64,000 bases of DNA from assembly GCA_037013495.1 (NCBI GenBank), contig CM072803.1, positions 12,976,001-13,040,000 on the forward strand, written 5' to 3'. The notes beneath the pieces are model-generated. The model had not been told where the DNA came from and did no database searches. It worked only from the letters and a program-made list of their open reading frames with translations. A program made the translations under genes and the position numbers. Within the stretch, counting starts at the first letter, position 1; each line of letters opens with the position of its first letter. Of the stretch, positions 35,231 to 46,619 are shown in pieces. This DNA is from Hippophae tibetana (taxonomy: Eukaryota > Streptophyta > Magnoliopsida > Rosales > Elaeagnaceae).

Positions 35231-38200
35231 GAATGGAGGAGGATCGCTCAAAGCAGTTAACTCGGCAACACTACCTCTCAAAGGAGTTGCTCGTGGAGTT
35301 AAGGTAAGTCTTGGTGCTTGGACTGGCCAAGTGGACTTATCAGTGGCGCTTATGGATGACTTCTTGATAGTATTCGGCATGGAGTTCTTGGACCAAGTTA
35401 GAGCTTTCCTTGTGCCATGCTCAAACTCTATGTGCATCATGGATGGAACAAAGGCTTGTGTGATGCCGACGAAGAGGACCACCGGACCTACTATCCAAGA
35501 TCTCTCAGCACTTTAATTCAAGAAGGGATTGAAGAGGGATTAAGAGAGTTACTTGGCCATCTTAAAGGAATACAATGATGAAGAGGCATTACCAAAGCCA
35601 AGCTTGCCGACGGAAGTGCAATTTTTCCTAGATAAGTTCTAGGATGTGATGTCGGAGGCATTTCCCAAACGGTTACCACCAAGGAGGGAGGTGGACCATG
35701 AAATTGAGTTGGAACCTGGCACCAGGCCACCAGCAATGAGCCCCTATTGAATGGCGAACTCAGAGTTGGCAGAACTACGAAAGCAACGTGATGAATTGCT
35801 GGATGTTGGCTTTATAAGGCCCTCTAAAGCCTCATTTGATGCCCTGGTGCTCTTTTAGAAAAATAAGGATGGATCACTACGGATATGCATCCACTATCGT
35901 GCTCTAAATAAGATCACAGTCAAGAACAAGTATCCTATTCCACTTATTGCTGATTTGTTCGATCAATTGGGGAATCACAGATACTTCACAAAATTGGACT
36001 TGTGATCGGGATACTACCAGGTATGCATAACCAAGGGAGATGAGCCCAAGACCACTTGTGTGACCAGGTACGGTGCCTATGAGTTCCTTGTCATGCCATT
36101 TGGTCTCACAAATGCACCAACCACCTTCTACACTCTAATGAACAAGATTTTCCATCCGTACCTCGATCGGTTTATGGTAGTATATCTTGACAACATTGTG
36201 ATATATAGCCAGAGTTTGGAAGAACATCTAGAGCATTTGAAGAAGATGTTCGAGGTCCTAAGGGAAAATGAGCTATATGTCAAGAAGGAGAAATGTTATT
36301 TTGCCCAAGATGAGGTGATGTTCTTGGGGCATAGGATAAAGGATGGAAAGCTTATGATGGATGGAACTATGGTGAAAGTCATCCAAGAATGGGAACCTCC
36401 TGCCAAGGTCCCCGAGTTAAGGTCTTTCCTTGGACTTATAAACTACTACATAAGGTTTATCAAGTCCTACTTAGCAAGAGCAGCCCCTCTGACTAACTTG
36501 CTCAAAAAGAACAAGTCTTGGGAATGGACAAGTGAATGCCAAGTCTCGTTCGAATACTTGAAGAAGGCCATCAGTGGAGAACCGATGCTTTGCCTACTAG
36601 ACCCTTCCAAGATGTATGAGCTACACACAGATGCTTCAGACTTTTCCATTGATGGAGTATTGATGTAGGAAGGACATCTGATAGCTTATGAGAGCTGCAA
36701 GCTTAATGACATCGAACGCCGCTACACAGTGCAAGAAAAAGAAATGACAACTATCATTCATTGCCTAAGGGTGTGGTGACACTACTTATTGGGTTCTCAC
36801 TTTGTTATCATGACGGAAAATATGGCAACTAGCTACTTTCAGACTCAAAATAAGTTGAGTCCCAAGCAAGCTCGGTGGCAAGACTTCTTGGTAGAGTTTG
36901 ACTATAGGCTGGAATACAAGCCCGGTATGGTCAATGTGGTGGCTAATGCACTGAGTTGAAAGGCAGAGTTAGCAACCTTGAGTAGGCCAAGTAGTCATTT
37001 GCTGGAAAGGATCAAATAAGGGTTGGAGCATGATGCCCTTGCTCAAAACCTCCTTGCCCTCATCAAGGAAGGAAAGACATGGCGATTTTGGCTGAGTGAC
37101 AGACTACTCTATGCCAAGTAGAATCGCATCTTTATGCCAAAGTGGGGGAACTTAAGGAAAAATCTTATCAAGGAGTGTCATGATTTGCTATGGGCTGGAC
37201 ACCCTGGAATGAAACGCACCCTTGCTTTGATCAAGTCAATTTACTACTGGCCTTAAATACGGGATCATATTGAAGCTTATATGAGGATTTTTCTTGTATG
37301 CCAACAAGACAGGACAGAGCAACATGCACCTGGAGGTTTGCTAGAGTCGCTGCCTATTCCAGAGAGACCATGGGAGAGTGTCTCAATGGACACTTGCTTG
37401 CCAAAATTTGAGGGCTTTGGTAGTATCATTATAGTCATCGATCACTTCAGCAAGTATACAATCTTCATACCTATCTCAGCAGATTGCACGACAGATGAGA
37501 CAACACGATTGTTCCTCAAACATGTTGTGAAGAATTGAGGGATTCCATCCAATATCGTAAGTGACCGAGACCCACGATTTACTGGAAATTTTTGGACAGA
37601 ACTGTTCAAGTTGTTGGGATCAAACTTGAACTTCTCTACAAGCTTTCACCCCCAAAGTGATGGACAAACGGAACGTGCCAACGCATTGTTGGAGTTGTAT
37701 CTTGGGCACTTTTTTAGTGCCAACCAACATGATTGGGCTAAGTTGCTAGATGTAGCCCAATTATCTTACAACTTACAAAGGAGCGAGTCCACCACGAAGA
37801 GTCCCTTTGAGATCGTCATGGGGTAGCCACCCATGACTCCTCATGCCTTGGCCACAAGTTATGAAGGAAAGAGTCCTACTGCCTTCAAATTTGTCAAGGC
37901 ATGGCACGAACAAGCTGAGTTGGCTCGTGCCTATTTAAACAAGGCATCTAGGAAGATGAAGAAATGGGCTGACAAGAAAAATAGGTTGGTGGAATTTTAG
38001 GAAGGAAATTTGGTCCTTGTCAAAATATTGCCCCAACAGTTTAAGTCTTTGCGAAAGGTTCATAAGGGGTAGGTACGAAAGTATGAAGGGTCATTTCCAG
38101 TCCTCAAACAAGTTAGAAAGGTGTCTTACAAGTTACAACTCCCTCTAAAGCTTAAAATCTATCCAGTTTTTCATGTAAGCATGTTGAAGACTTCTCATGG

Positions 38201-38461
38201 AGATAAGGAAGACATAAGTCAGGGAGAATCAAAGAGGGAACCTACTGCAGTAGTAACCTCCTTTGACAGAGAAATGGACTCTATCTTTATGGATCGCCTA
38301 ATCCGACGTAGGGGTGTACCAAGTTATCGGAAATACTTGGTTAAGTGGAAGAATGCCTGAGACAAAACAATCCTTGGGAACCTGAAGACTCTTTGTGGCA
38401 ATTCAAAGATGACATAGAGAGGTTCAAGCTTGAAGGCGCAACAAGGGCGTCACGAACTTGA
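35231..38461 (+). pseudogene. Chromovirus pol: RT, RNase H, integrase and chromodomain, broken
   Basis: The RT palm is readable (TKLDL*SGYYQV near 36000, FLVMPFGLTNAPTTF near 36090), but the catalytic box is YLDN instead of YLDD (36181-36192), so even a stop-free copy would lack the second palm Asp. The thumb (VMFLGHRIKDGKL) and RNase H (LHTDASDFSIDGVLM) follow. The integrase keeps its zinc region and core (VSMDTCLP, SDRDPRFTG, SFHPQSDGQTERANA). The C-terminus is a chromodomain: RRRGVPSYRKYLVKWKNA, a stop and one-base shift, then NNPWEPEDSLWQFKDDIERF. It ends at the TGA of the gag-pol frame just before the purine tract. The chromodomain places the element among chromoviruses, which often target heterochromatin. 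Confidence 0.8.
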
Positions 38462-38472
38462 GTGGGGGAAGG

Positions 38473-39145
38473 TGTTACGTCCCGCTCGAATTGTTCCATA
38501 AAATCCAAATAAATGGTGGTTGCCTAAAGGATCTAGACTTTTCTACATGGGAAAGTTCTAGAGTGGCCTAGAGATGTCTAGAAGAAGCTAGAGTTGGATG
38601 AACTCAACTCAAGTCTTGAAGACCTTAGAATGCTCCAGAATACACTTGAAGGTGCTAGAATGGGCTGGAATATTCTAGAATGTGCTGGATGGTTCGTGAA
38701 GGATGTGGAAGTCTCTAGAAGCTTACAGAACATCCTAAAACGTGCATGAAGGAACTAGACACTCCTAGAAGACTCTAGAGTTGGCTAGAAGGTCCTAGAA
38801 CCTTGTGGCATATTGTACATAAAACTAGAATAATCTTGTACATTCTAGACTTAGAAGGATCTAGAAAGATGTGACATAGTCTTAAGCTTGGTGTCAAACT
38901 ATAAATAGACCTATTGGTCTTCATTTGTATTCATCCTTGGAAAATTGTAAGATAATCTCTCTCTAGAGCAATACAAGACATTCTTTACAAACTCTCTCTC
39001 TAGTTCTTACTTTTCTCTTGAATCCTCTCAATCTCTAAGCCTCTTCTAATCTCTTTAGACAATTCGTTCATGTGAAAGGTAAACTTAGTACAACGGACCG
39101 TGCTAAGTGTCGCACGATTGCTATTTGAAATTTAAGGTCGTGACA
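38473..39145 (+). repeat. 3' LTR of the chromovirus
   Basis: 673 bp, TGTTACGTCCC to GGTCGTGACA, with TATAAATA at 38900-38907. It carries GAATATTCTAGAA (38668-38680), a perfect three-unit heat-shock element that is decayed in the 5' LTR. Confidence 0.9.
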
Positions 39146-39204
39146 CTTATCTCCCTATTAAATAAACATTTATTTGTAAATATATATATTTGTTTGTTTT
39201 AAGG

Positions 39205-39610
39205 TCACTTTTTATTCTTTTCAAATTTTTTCTTTTGTTTTTTTTACATCTTTGTTTTTTCTTCTTATCGTATTTTATCTTATTTAAAATCTTTTAACTT
39301 CCTACATACTTTTAAAACTCACTAGTTATATATGTTATTAACCCTCGTCACAATTGACACATTTTTAGTATTCTAAATGTCTATATATGTATATATAAAA
39401 TGTGGCTAAAAAAGACACTTTTTATTTTGTTTTACATTTTTTGTTCTAATTTATAGCCATTTTTTTTCTTATCATCTTTTGTCTTATTTAAAATCTTTTA
39501 ACATTTATCCCACACAATTTTGAAACTCACTAATTATTTATGTCATTAAGCCACGTGACAATTAACACACATTTATGTATTTTAAATATAATTATCTATA
39601 TATTCATTAA
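39205..39610. repeat. Tandem duplication of about 210 bp
   Basis: Two copies (about 39205-39410 and 39412-39610) share, in the same order, CTTATTTAAAATCTTTTAAC, ACTCACTA, ATGTTATTAA/ATGTCATTAA, ACAATTGACACA/ACAATTAACACA and a TTTTATTTTGTTTT-like start. They are moderately diverged. No coding content is seen. Confidence 0.65.
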
Positions 39611-39878
39611 TTATTTTTGAACAAATTATAATTAACATGTACAAGAAAATGTAACAAAAAAATAATTAAAGTGATACATATAATAAAAATAATAACAAAA
39701 AAAATATAACAACAATAAATAAAATCTATAATAATCTGAATATTTAAATATGATTGATTTTATAAAGAAAACATATTATAAATGTGATTGATAATTTTAA
39801 TTCATAATTTTTTATTTTTTAAAGGTATATAGAAAATTAAAATAAATACAAAGATTATCAACTTTTTATGAAATATAA

Positions 39879-40444
39879 GGACTTGTTTAGCCGCTTAACT
39901 CAAAATTTATTTTCAAAAGTTTTTTTCAAATCATAACTTAAATTGTTTTTTTATAATTTCTTAAAAATAATGAGATATTTGGCCAATATTTTAAAAAACA
40001 AAAAACAAAAATATGATTTTATTGTTTTTTTATAATATGATCATTTAATTAATTAATATAATAAGTATAACAATTTATGGGTTATAATAATTACGATTTG
40101 ATGACTATTATTAAAAAAAGATTTTATGATTATAATAATTACAACTTAGTGAATATTTTTTAAAAGCAAAAAAGAAAAAAAAGTTGCAAAGGTGCAAAAA
40201 AACTCTAAACCAAACTATCAAAGAAAAGAAAAGAAAAAATCTACTAATGTAATGCATGTTTTTAATTTTCTTAAAAATAAATAAAACATTTTCAAACTAT
40301 TTTTAGTTTTTTATTCTTTAAAATATATTATTTTAGAAAATAACAACCTAAAATAATGGCGAAACACATTATTGTTTTTAAAAGCAAGTTTTTGTTTTTA
40401 AATACAAAAACAACAATTTTTAAATCATTCGGTCGAACAGACCC
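39879..40444. mobile_element. Tourist-like (PIF/Harbinger) MITE, probable
   Basis: The ends are GGACTTGTTTAGCCG and CGGTCGAACAGACCC, an imperfect 15-bp inverted repeat (about 10 of 15 matching). TAA flanks both sides (39876-39878 and 40445-40447), as expected for Tourist/Harbinger insertion. The 566-bp body is AT-rich and non-coding. Because the repeat is imperfect and TAA is common in such DNA, the class is probable rather than certain. Confidence 0.5.
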
Positions 40445-40447
40445 TAA

Positions 40448-42235
40448 ATAAATTTATTTTGAATGCATCATTTAATAGTAAAACTTTCAATCATTTTTAT
40501 ATAAACTATTTTTTAAATTTTTTTCCTTTTAATTTACTAATTTATATTTTTTTATTTTAGATAACATCTTTAAAAATAATTATTACTACACTAATAAGAA
40601 ATATTAGTAAACAATCATTTTTATTTCGATTTCAAAATATTATATGCACAACTAATTGAAATTTAATTTCAGTTATTCAGGTTTCCAATTTACAATTTAT
40701 AATAGTATATTTTGACATCTTTAAGTATATGCTTAAATTAAGGACATTAGAATATTTCAATTCTTTTTAATTTATTTTATATAGTTAAATTATTTTTAAT
40801 TATAAAAAGAAACAGTTTTAAATTAAATAAAGGGAGATACCAAAACAATTTAGATTATTATTTTAATAATTAATATTCATTAATTAAAAAATTATCAAAT
40901 AATATCAATGTAAATATAATTATATCAATATAGTTATTTAACAAGTGGGAACACATACAAGCTAATCGTGAAAACAATATTTATAGCATATTTTAAACTT
41001 ATAATTATAAAAATAACATATATTATTTTAAACTCATATATTTTTAATACAACATACAAATCCAATTCAAGGTAATTGTGAAAACAATATTTATAACATA
41101 TCTTAAACTTTAATTATAAGAATAATATATATTATCTTGAACTTATATATTTTTAGTACAAAATAAAAATCCTCTTAAATATTTAAACGGTTTTTAAATT
41201 AAATTTTAATTATTTAGATTATTATTAAACTATATCTAATTTAATATTATCTAATATTATTATAAATTTATATGTATTATTTCACGTAAAAATATTATTA
41301 TAACATTAATAAAATCTGCTCTGAATCGATGAGAGATGCTTTGGTTTAGACTTTGGATCACTTTCCATTAAAAGAAGAAGAAGAAGACGACTTTGGATCA
41401 CTTTGCAAAAAGAAGAAAAAGTGACTAAGTGACTAACCAACTACCGTTTTGACCACCAACCAAACGATAAAAAAGATACAAAATTGGGATTTATGAAAGT
41501 AATGATGATAGAAGGATTTCCAATTTATTTATTTATTATTTTTCTTTTAAAGAAGGGTCGTTCCAGCAGAACTACATTTTTTAGAACGTAACTCATTAAC
41601 GATTTCAGATCAGCCATGCTAATTTTGTTGAACATTATGTACCGTTAATCCGTGTAAATACAGATAAAATGATCCATTTTTTTCTCTTTTTATTTTACAA
41701 TTAAAATTCATATTTTTAATAATTTTTATCTGCATATATACTAATGTCACATAATTAACACATTAAAATAATATAAAAATTTGGACTCTTGTTAACTACG
41801 TTTATTATGGTTTAAAAATTAATTTGACCCAAATACAATAAAATGGTTTGTAGAAATACTATTAAAACTAATAGTTAATTAATTTCTTATTTTAATGATA
41901 AATAAATATATAATAATAACTATTTTATGAACAATAAAATCCAAATATAATATAAACATGAGTAATTTACTACGATGTTGACAATAGTTGCATAACTTTA
42001 TTTAGTAAATAAGTTAAATATAAAAGAACAACATAGAACTTATTCAATTAATATTTTAACTATCGAAAAAGTTAATCTTATATGAATGATAGACATGACT
42101 TGATTGAATTTAATAAGCTTTTTTTTTTTTTGCTTAAGAATGATTTACATCAAAGGATTATTTTTTAATTGATATGATATATAATAAAATCTTGACATAA
42201 AATTATTAATTCAACAAGAATATGATATGTTCAAA
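40448..42235. other. AT-rich intergenic stretch, no gene seen
   Basis: No reading frame of note. A short near-duplicate of GACTTTGGATCACTTT occurs twice (near 41350 and 41390) around a GAA-rich run. Confidence 0.5.
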
Positions 42236-43235
42236 AGTGTATTTATCGAACAATCAATAAATGTGTAAACATGAACTATATGAATTATCATTTTTAATAT
42301 AATAAATATAATTACATTATACAAAATAATTTTTCATAAAAATACTAAATAGATTTTTTTATCACTAAACTTTGGGAGTTATTGAAAAAATATTATCGAA
42401 TTTTGATATGTTACTTTCATATCATTAACTTCATAAATGGGTAAACATGAAACGTATGAATTATCACTCTAAATGTAATAGAAATAATTACATTATACAA
42501 AATAATTATTTATAAAAAAATACTAAATAAATAGATTTTTTTACTACCAAACTTTGGAATTGTTGTAAAAATATCATGACTTCTTAATTTATATCATTAA
42601 ACTTTACAAATATAATAAAATATCATCGATATAAGTGTAATTTATCGTTAAGTCTCGTTAATTGATTGATGTTGATGGTATTTTTATAATATTTTACAAA
42701 ATATAATGATATCAAAGAAAGAAAAAAAACCTTGATAGTATTTCTATAATAATTGTAAAGTTAAATAGTATGTAAGTAATAAATCAAAGTTCGATAATAT
42801 TTTTGTAACAACTCTCAAAGTTTGGTAGCATAAAAATATATTTAGTAAAAAATATTTGTTATATGAATATTTTAGTATTTATTGATTAAAAGATAACAAA
42901 AGGAAGAAAAAAGGTAAAAAATTGTATTTATTATATGAAAATTTTAGTATTTATTGGGGTAAAACTAAGAATAAAATGAAAATTTGGTCATCGACCAAAC
43001 TCGAGTTGATGGTATTTTATAATAATTGTATAATTTAATGGTATAAAAATAACAAATCAAATTTTGAGAATATTTTTGTAACAACTTTCAAAATTCGATA
43101 ATAGAAAAATCTATTTACTAAATTGATATTTTAGTATTTATTGATGTAAAAAATTAATAAAAGAAAGAAAAAAGTAAAAATTATATTTACTATATGAATA
43201 TTTTAATATTTATTGATATAAAAACTTTAGAAAGA
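42236..43235. repeat. Block of tandem and inverted AT-rich repeats
   Basis: Two direct copies of a unit of about 175 bp (starting near 42270 and 42445) share AATTACATTATACAAAATAA, AATACTAAAT and ATAGATTTTTTTA.CA..AAACTTTGG. Two further copies of part of it lie in reverse orientation (near 42720-42850 and 43005-43125), recognisable by CAAAGTTTGGTAGCATAAAA-like text. The second half also repeats TTTTAGTATTTATTG. The arrangement resembles a fold-back element or an inverted duplication of a small satellite. No coding content. Confidence 0.6.
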
Positions 43236-43321
43236 AAACAGGAACTAGATCATAGAATAAACTTTCTCGTTTTTTATATATAAAGATATTGTTGAGTAAT
43301 TATACAACATTTTATGCTTTT

Positions 43322-43325
<4 letters not shown>

Positions 43326-43400
<75 letters not shown>

Positions 43401-43446
43401 TATATATATGTATGTATATATATATATATATGTATGTATGTATATT
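43326..43446. repeat. (TA)n/(TATG)n compound microsatellite
   Basis: About 120 bp of TA dinucleotides interrupted by TATGTATG units. Reading frames across it encode only Ile/Tyr runs and are artefacts. It is likely to vary in length between individuals. Confidence 0.95.
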
Positions 43447-44470
43447 GTATATTTTCCTTAAAAAAACTTTATTGAGTAAGGCTCATCACCATTTTCCAAT
43501 AATATCATCATTTAATATAAAATAAAAAAATATTTTCTACTAATTTTTTTTAAAATATGAGATTTTTTTTCTCCATTAAATAAGATAAGTATTTGCAAAG
43601 TAACATTCATTTCTGATTAGGGATGTCCATGGGGTGTGGGATGGGACTAAGATAATATTTTCATCAAAAATTTAAATAATTGTAAGAACATAGTCGGGAT
43701 TTTTCATCGAAAATTTGAATTTTACCAAAAACTTTAATATCAATTATTATTATTAAATAGCCAAAGTCAACATTAAATTTTAGTTGTATAATAATTTAGT
43801 TATATTATAATTAAAAAGTGACTCTACAAAGATAAATAACTATTTTGATGTTTTTATTTATTTATTTATATATTATTTTTCTTAAATTTTTTAGATTATA
43901 GTTTATTTAAGTTATAATAATCTCTATCTAATTCAATTGAAAAATTAAAAATAAAATAAATAAAAATTATTTTTGTTTTTGTGGAGTCACTTTTTCATAA
44001 TAATATGATTAAAATAATACAAAAATAAATATGACTTAAATACCAATTTTACAATATGTAAAAAACTCTAGAGTATTTTTCTCTCTTTTTTTACGTGGGA
44101 TATCTTTTTTAGCTTATCTTGAAATCAATATTTATTCTACTAATTTTAAACCTTGATTAAATTTAAAATTTAGTTTAATTATTTTCTAATATAATTTAAT
44201 CAACCAATATAAATTTAATATTATATTGAATATTTTTTGGGAATAAATCTTGTATGATACCTTAGCTTTATACAAAGATATAGATTAATATCAAAACTAT
44301 ACAAGGGTATACCATTAGTAATTTATTTTAGTAAGAGGTATATTAGCGATTCTTTTTGGAAACACCTTAATATAACAAATACTCTTAAAGTTTCTACAAT
44401 ATCACAAATACTCTTAAACATGACAAAAGTTATAGCTAACAGAATTAAATTGTATTTTTTATACATAAAA
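43447..44470. other. AT-rich intergenic stretch, no gene seen
   Basis: No gene is seen. A short GC-richer word at 43617-43650 (TAGGGATGTCCATGGGG) resembles the start of hAT-type MITEs, but no partner end was found. The last part (about 44230-44470) may already be pararetrovirus leader sequence. Confidence 0.4.
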
Positions 44471-46430
44471 ATGAAAAAAAAATCAAGAAATAATATAGAA
44501 ATAAAAACACAAGGTATTTCATATGTTTTTCATAAGAAATTGCAACTAAAAAAAGAATTTTGAAGAAATATAAAAAACAAGATTAAATCTTAAAGAAATA
44601 GATAGATTCAAAGATTCATCATTCTCAAAATTAAGAAAAATATTTTCATTGAAAGATGTAGTTTATTATGGAATAAATAATAAAGAAATGAGCATTAATT
44701 TTATAGATCGATGCGAAGAGAATGTTTAACATATCATTAATTGACAAAGAAACTATCTAGAATTCCCAAAAGGATATAAGAACGTTTGGATATATTTATT
44801 TAGGAGGAATCAAATATAAATAAAAGCACATTTAAAAAAAGAAAAATAGATACACCATTATGTTTTACAAATGGTACCCCTTTCCACCCATGTTTTGTAA
44901 ATGGTTCCAAAATTTACAAAAATAAACAATAAACACATTTTATTTGGGATTTTTCTCATGTATGCCTCACATGAGCTCTAAAGAAAGGGTAATTTCATCA
45001 TTTTATACCCCTAGATAAAAAATTAAAAAAAACATAAAAGAGAACAAGAAAAAATACCCACATTAGAGACCAAGAAAGTTTTCTTTTAATTTTTTTATTC
45101 CATTTGTTAAGGAAAAAAAATATTTTATAAACTCGTAATCTTGTGGATAAAGTTTGGAATTGAAATATTTGATTTTTATAGAGAAACATAGATGTTTGGA
45201 TAACTATAGTCTTTTGGGTCTTTTATGTTTTCCTCTATTTTTATTGTTTGGTAGGTTTGTGAAATTTACAAGAATCTTTAGAAAAAGAAAACAGAAAATG
45301 AAGAAAGAAGAGAAAAAGGAAATATAATTGGGTAAATAGGAGCGAGGAAGAACTCTAGGTGAAGGTAATTTTGGTAAGGTCAAGCTTGTTAGATGAGGAT
45401 GATAAGTTCTCTCTTTTTTCTTTCTTTCTGGTCTATGGGTATAAAATGAAGAAATTATCCCTTCTTTAAAGCTTATGTGAGGAGCACAAGGGAAAAATCC
45501 CAAAATAAAATGTGCTTATTATTTATTTTTGTAAATTTTGAAACCATTTACAAAACATAGGTAGTAAATTGGAGCCCTTCCAAAATATTGGTGAAACATA
45601 TACCAATTGCAAAACATGGGTACCTGTACGATACCATACCCTTAAAATATGTACTCTTAGATAATAGTATAATAAATAAGAAAGATACTTATTAGGAATG
45701 ATCCATGAAAACTTAAAATACTATAAATTAAAATTCATAGCACGCCCTAAGTTTTCTATTAGCATTTTTGATAAAAACTTAAACTAAGTATTAAGTTTAG
45801 CATATGAATTTGAAAGAGAAGATTTAATGAAATAAGAAAATCATCAATTTTTAGTACATTGCATAATAAGATATTCATTAACAAAATCATAATAGTTCAA
45901 TAAATGGACAAAAATGAATTCAAAGAAATAGATAGAACTTTTCAAGAAAATAAAAAAATAATAAAAGCAAAAATATTAACATACTTAATTTGAAATATTA
46001 GACAAATGGAATTTGAATGTTAATGAACTACCTAAGAGAAATAATATAATAAGAAATAATAATATATCAAGGTTTACATTTATATATTTTAAAGGAGAAA
46101 TATCTAACAAAGAAAAAGAGGTTACAAATCTAAAATAAGAAGTTAAAACATTCAAAGTATTAGTACATGACGTAATATTAGGAAGAAAATTAAATCATTT
46201 TTATAATGTTCAAAAACAAACTTCATAATATAGAATTAGATTTTGATGGAAGCCTAATATGCATATCAAAAAACCAAATAATAATAATAATGAAAGCTTT
46301 AATTCTTTTAGCAGAAGAATTAAATATAATACAAGAATCAAACATCAAGTCCTCACAAGATAAAAATGAAATACAAAAAGAACTTCTAAAACAAATAAAA
46401 GAATATGGTTTTAAATAGAAATTACAACAA
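44471..46430 (+). pseudogene. Caulimovirid movement-protein region, broken and split
   Basis: The region opens at ATG 44471 and shows scattered matches to the 30K-type movement proteins of caulimovirids: INFIDRCEENV near 44700, GYIYLGGIK near 44790, IDTP directly before the inserted element, and NSIINKKDT plus YKLKFIARPKFSISI after it (about 45660-45760). These proteins form tubules through plasmodesmata. The part from 46206 to 46418 is an open, coiled-coil-rich stretch that could be the end of this protein or the link to the coat protein. Many stops and frameshifts are present. The call rests on the order of short motifs and on position before the coat protein, so it is less certain than the RT or transactivator. 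Confidence 0.5.
44861..45640. mobile_element. Inverted-repeat DNA element inside the pararetrovirus
   Basis: Arms of about 150-200 bp (44861-45014 and 45432-45630) are reverse complements of one another with some gaps. Examples are ATGTTTTGTAAATGGTT, AAAATTTACAAAAATAAA and TTTTATACCC on the left and their complements on the right. The loop of about 415 bp is non-coding. Long terminal inverted repeats suggest a Mutator-type or fold-back element. GATAC followed by CCAT-like text occurs on both flanks, but no clean 9-bp duplication can be fixed. The pararetrovirus text continues on both sides, so this element came later. Confidence 0.65.
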
Positions 46431-46619
46431 AACAAACATAAGAAATTTATAGAATTAGAAAGATATGTAAATAACATACCAGGGACAATGAAATCATAGG
46501 GTACAAATTTGATCTATTTGTAGGATTAAAATAAGAATTACATAGGTGATCAAATATATTGATACTTAGGAATGAAAAAAGAATGAAAAAAATCCAAAAA
46601 TAAAAAAGAAGCAATAATG

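Larger units (their letters stand above)
33113..39145 (+). mobile_element. Ty3/gypsy chromovirus, structurally complete but inactivated
   Basis: The element is 6.0 kb with LTRs at 33113-33783 and 38473-39145. It has an initiator-Met-like primer site (33786-33797), a purine-rich tract before the 3' LTR (AGTGGGGGAAGG, 38461-38472), and gag, protease, RT, RNase H, integrase and a C-terminal chromodomain in one reading direction. CTTA flanks both sides (33109-33112 and 39146-39149), giving at least a 4-bp target duplication. The near-equal LTR lengths and their high similarity point to an insertion much younger than the Tat or minus-strand copia elements. Even so, more than a dozen in-frame TAG, TGA and TAA codons and a few frameshifts abolish coding. 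Confidence 0.9.

Noticed and set aside
43289..43525. Reading frame of Ile/Tyr repeats
   Set aside because: It is a translation of the TA/TATG microsatellite.
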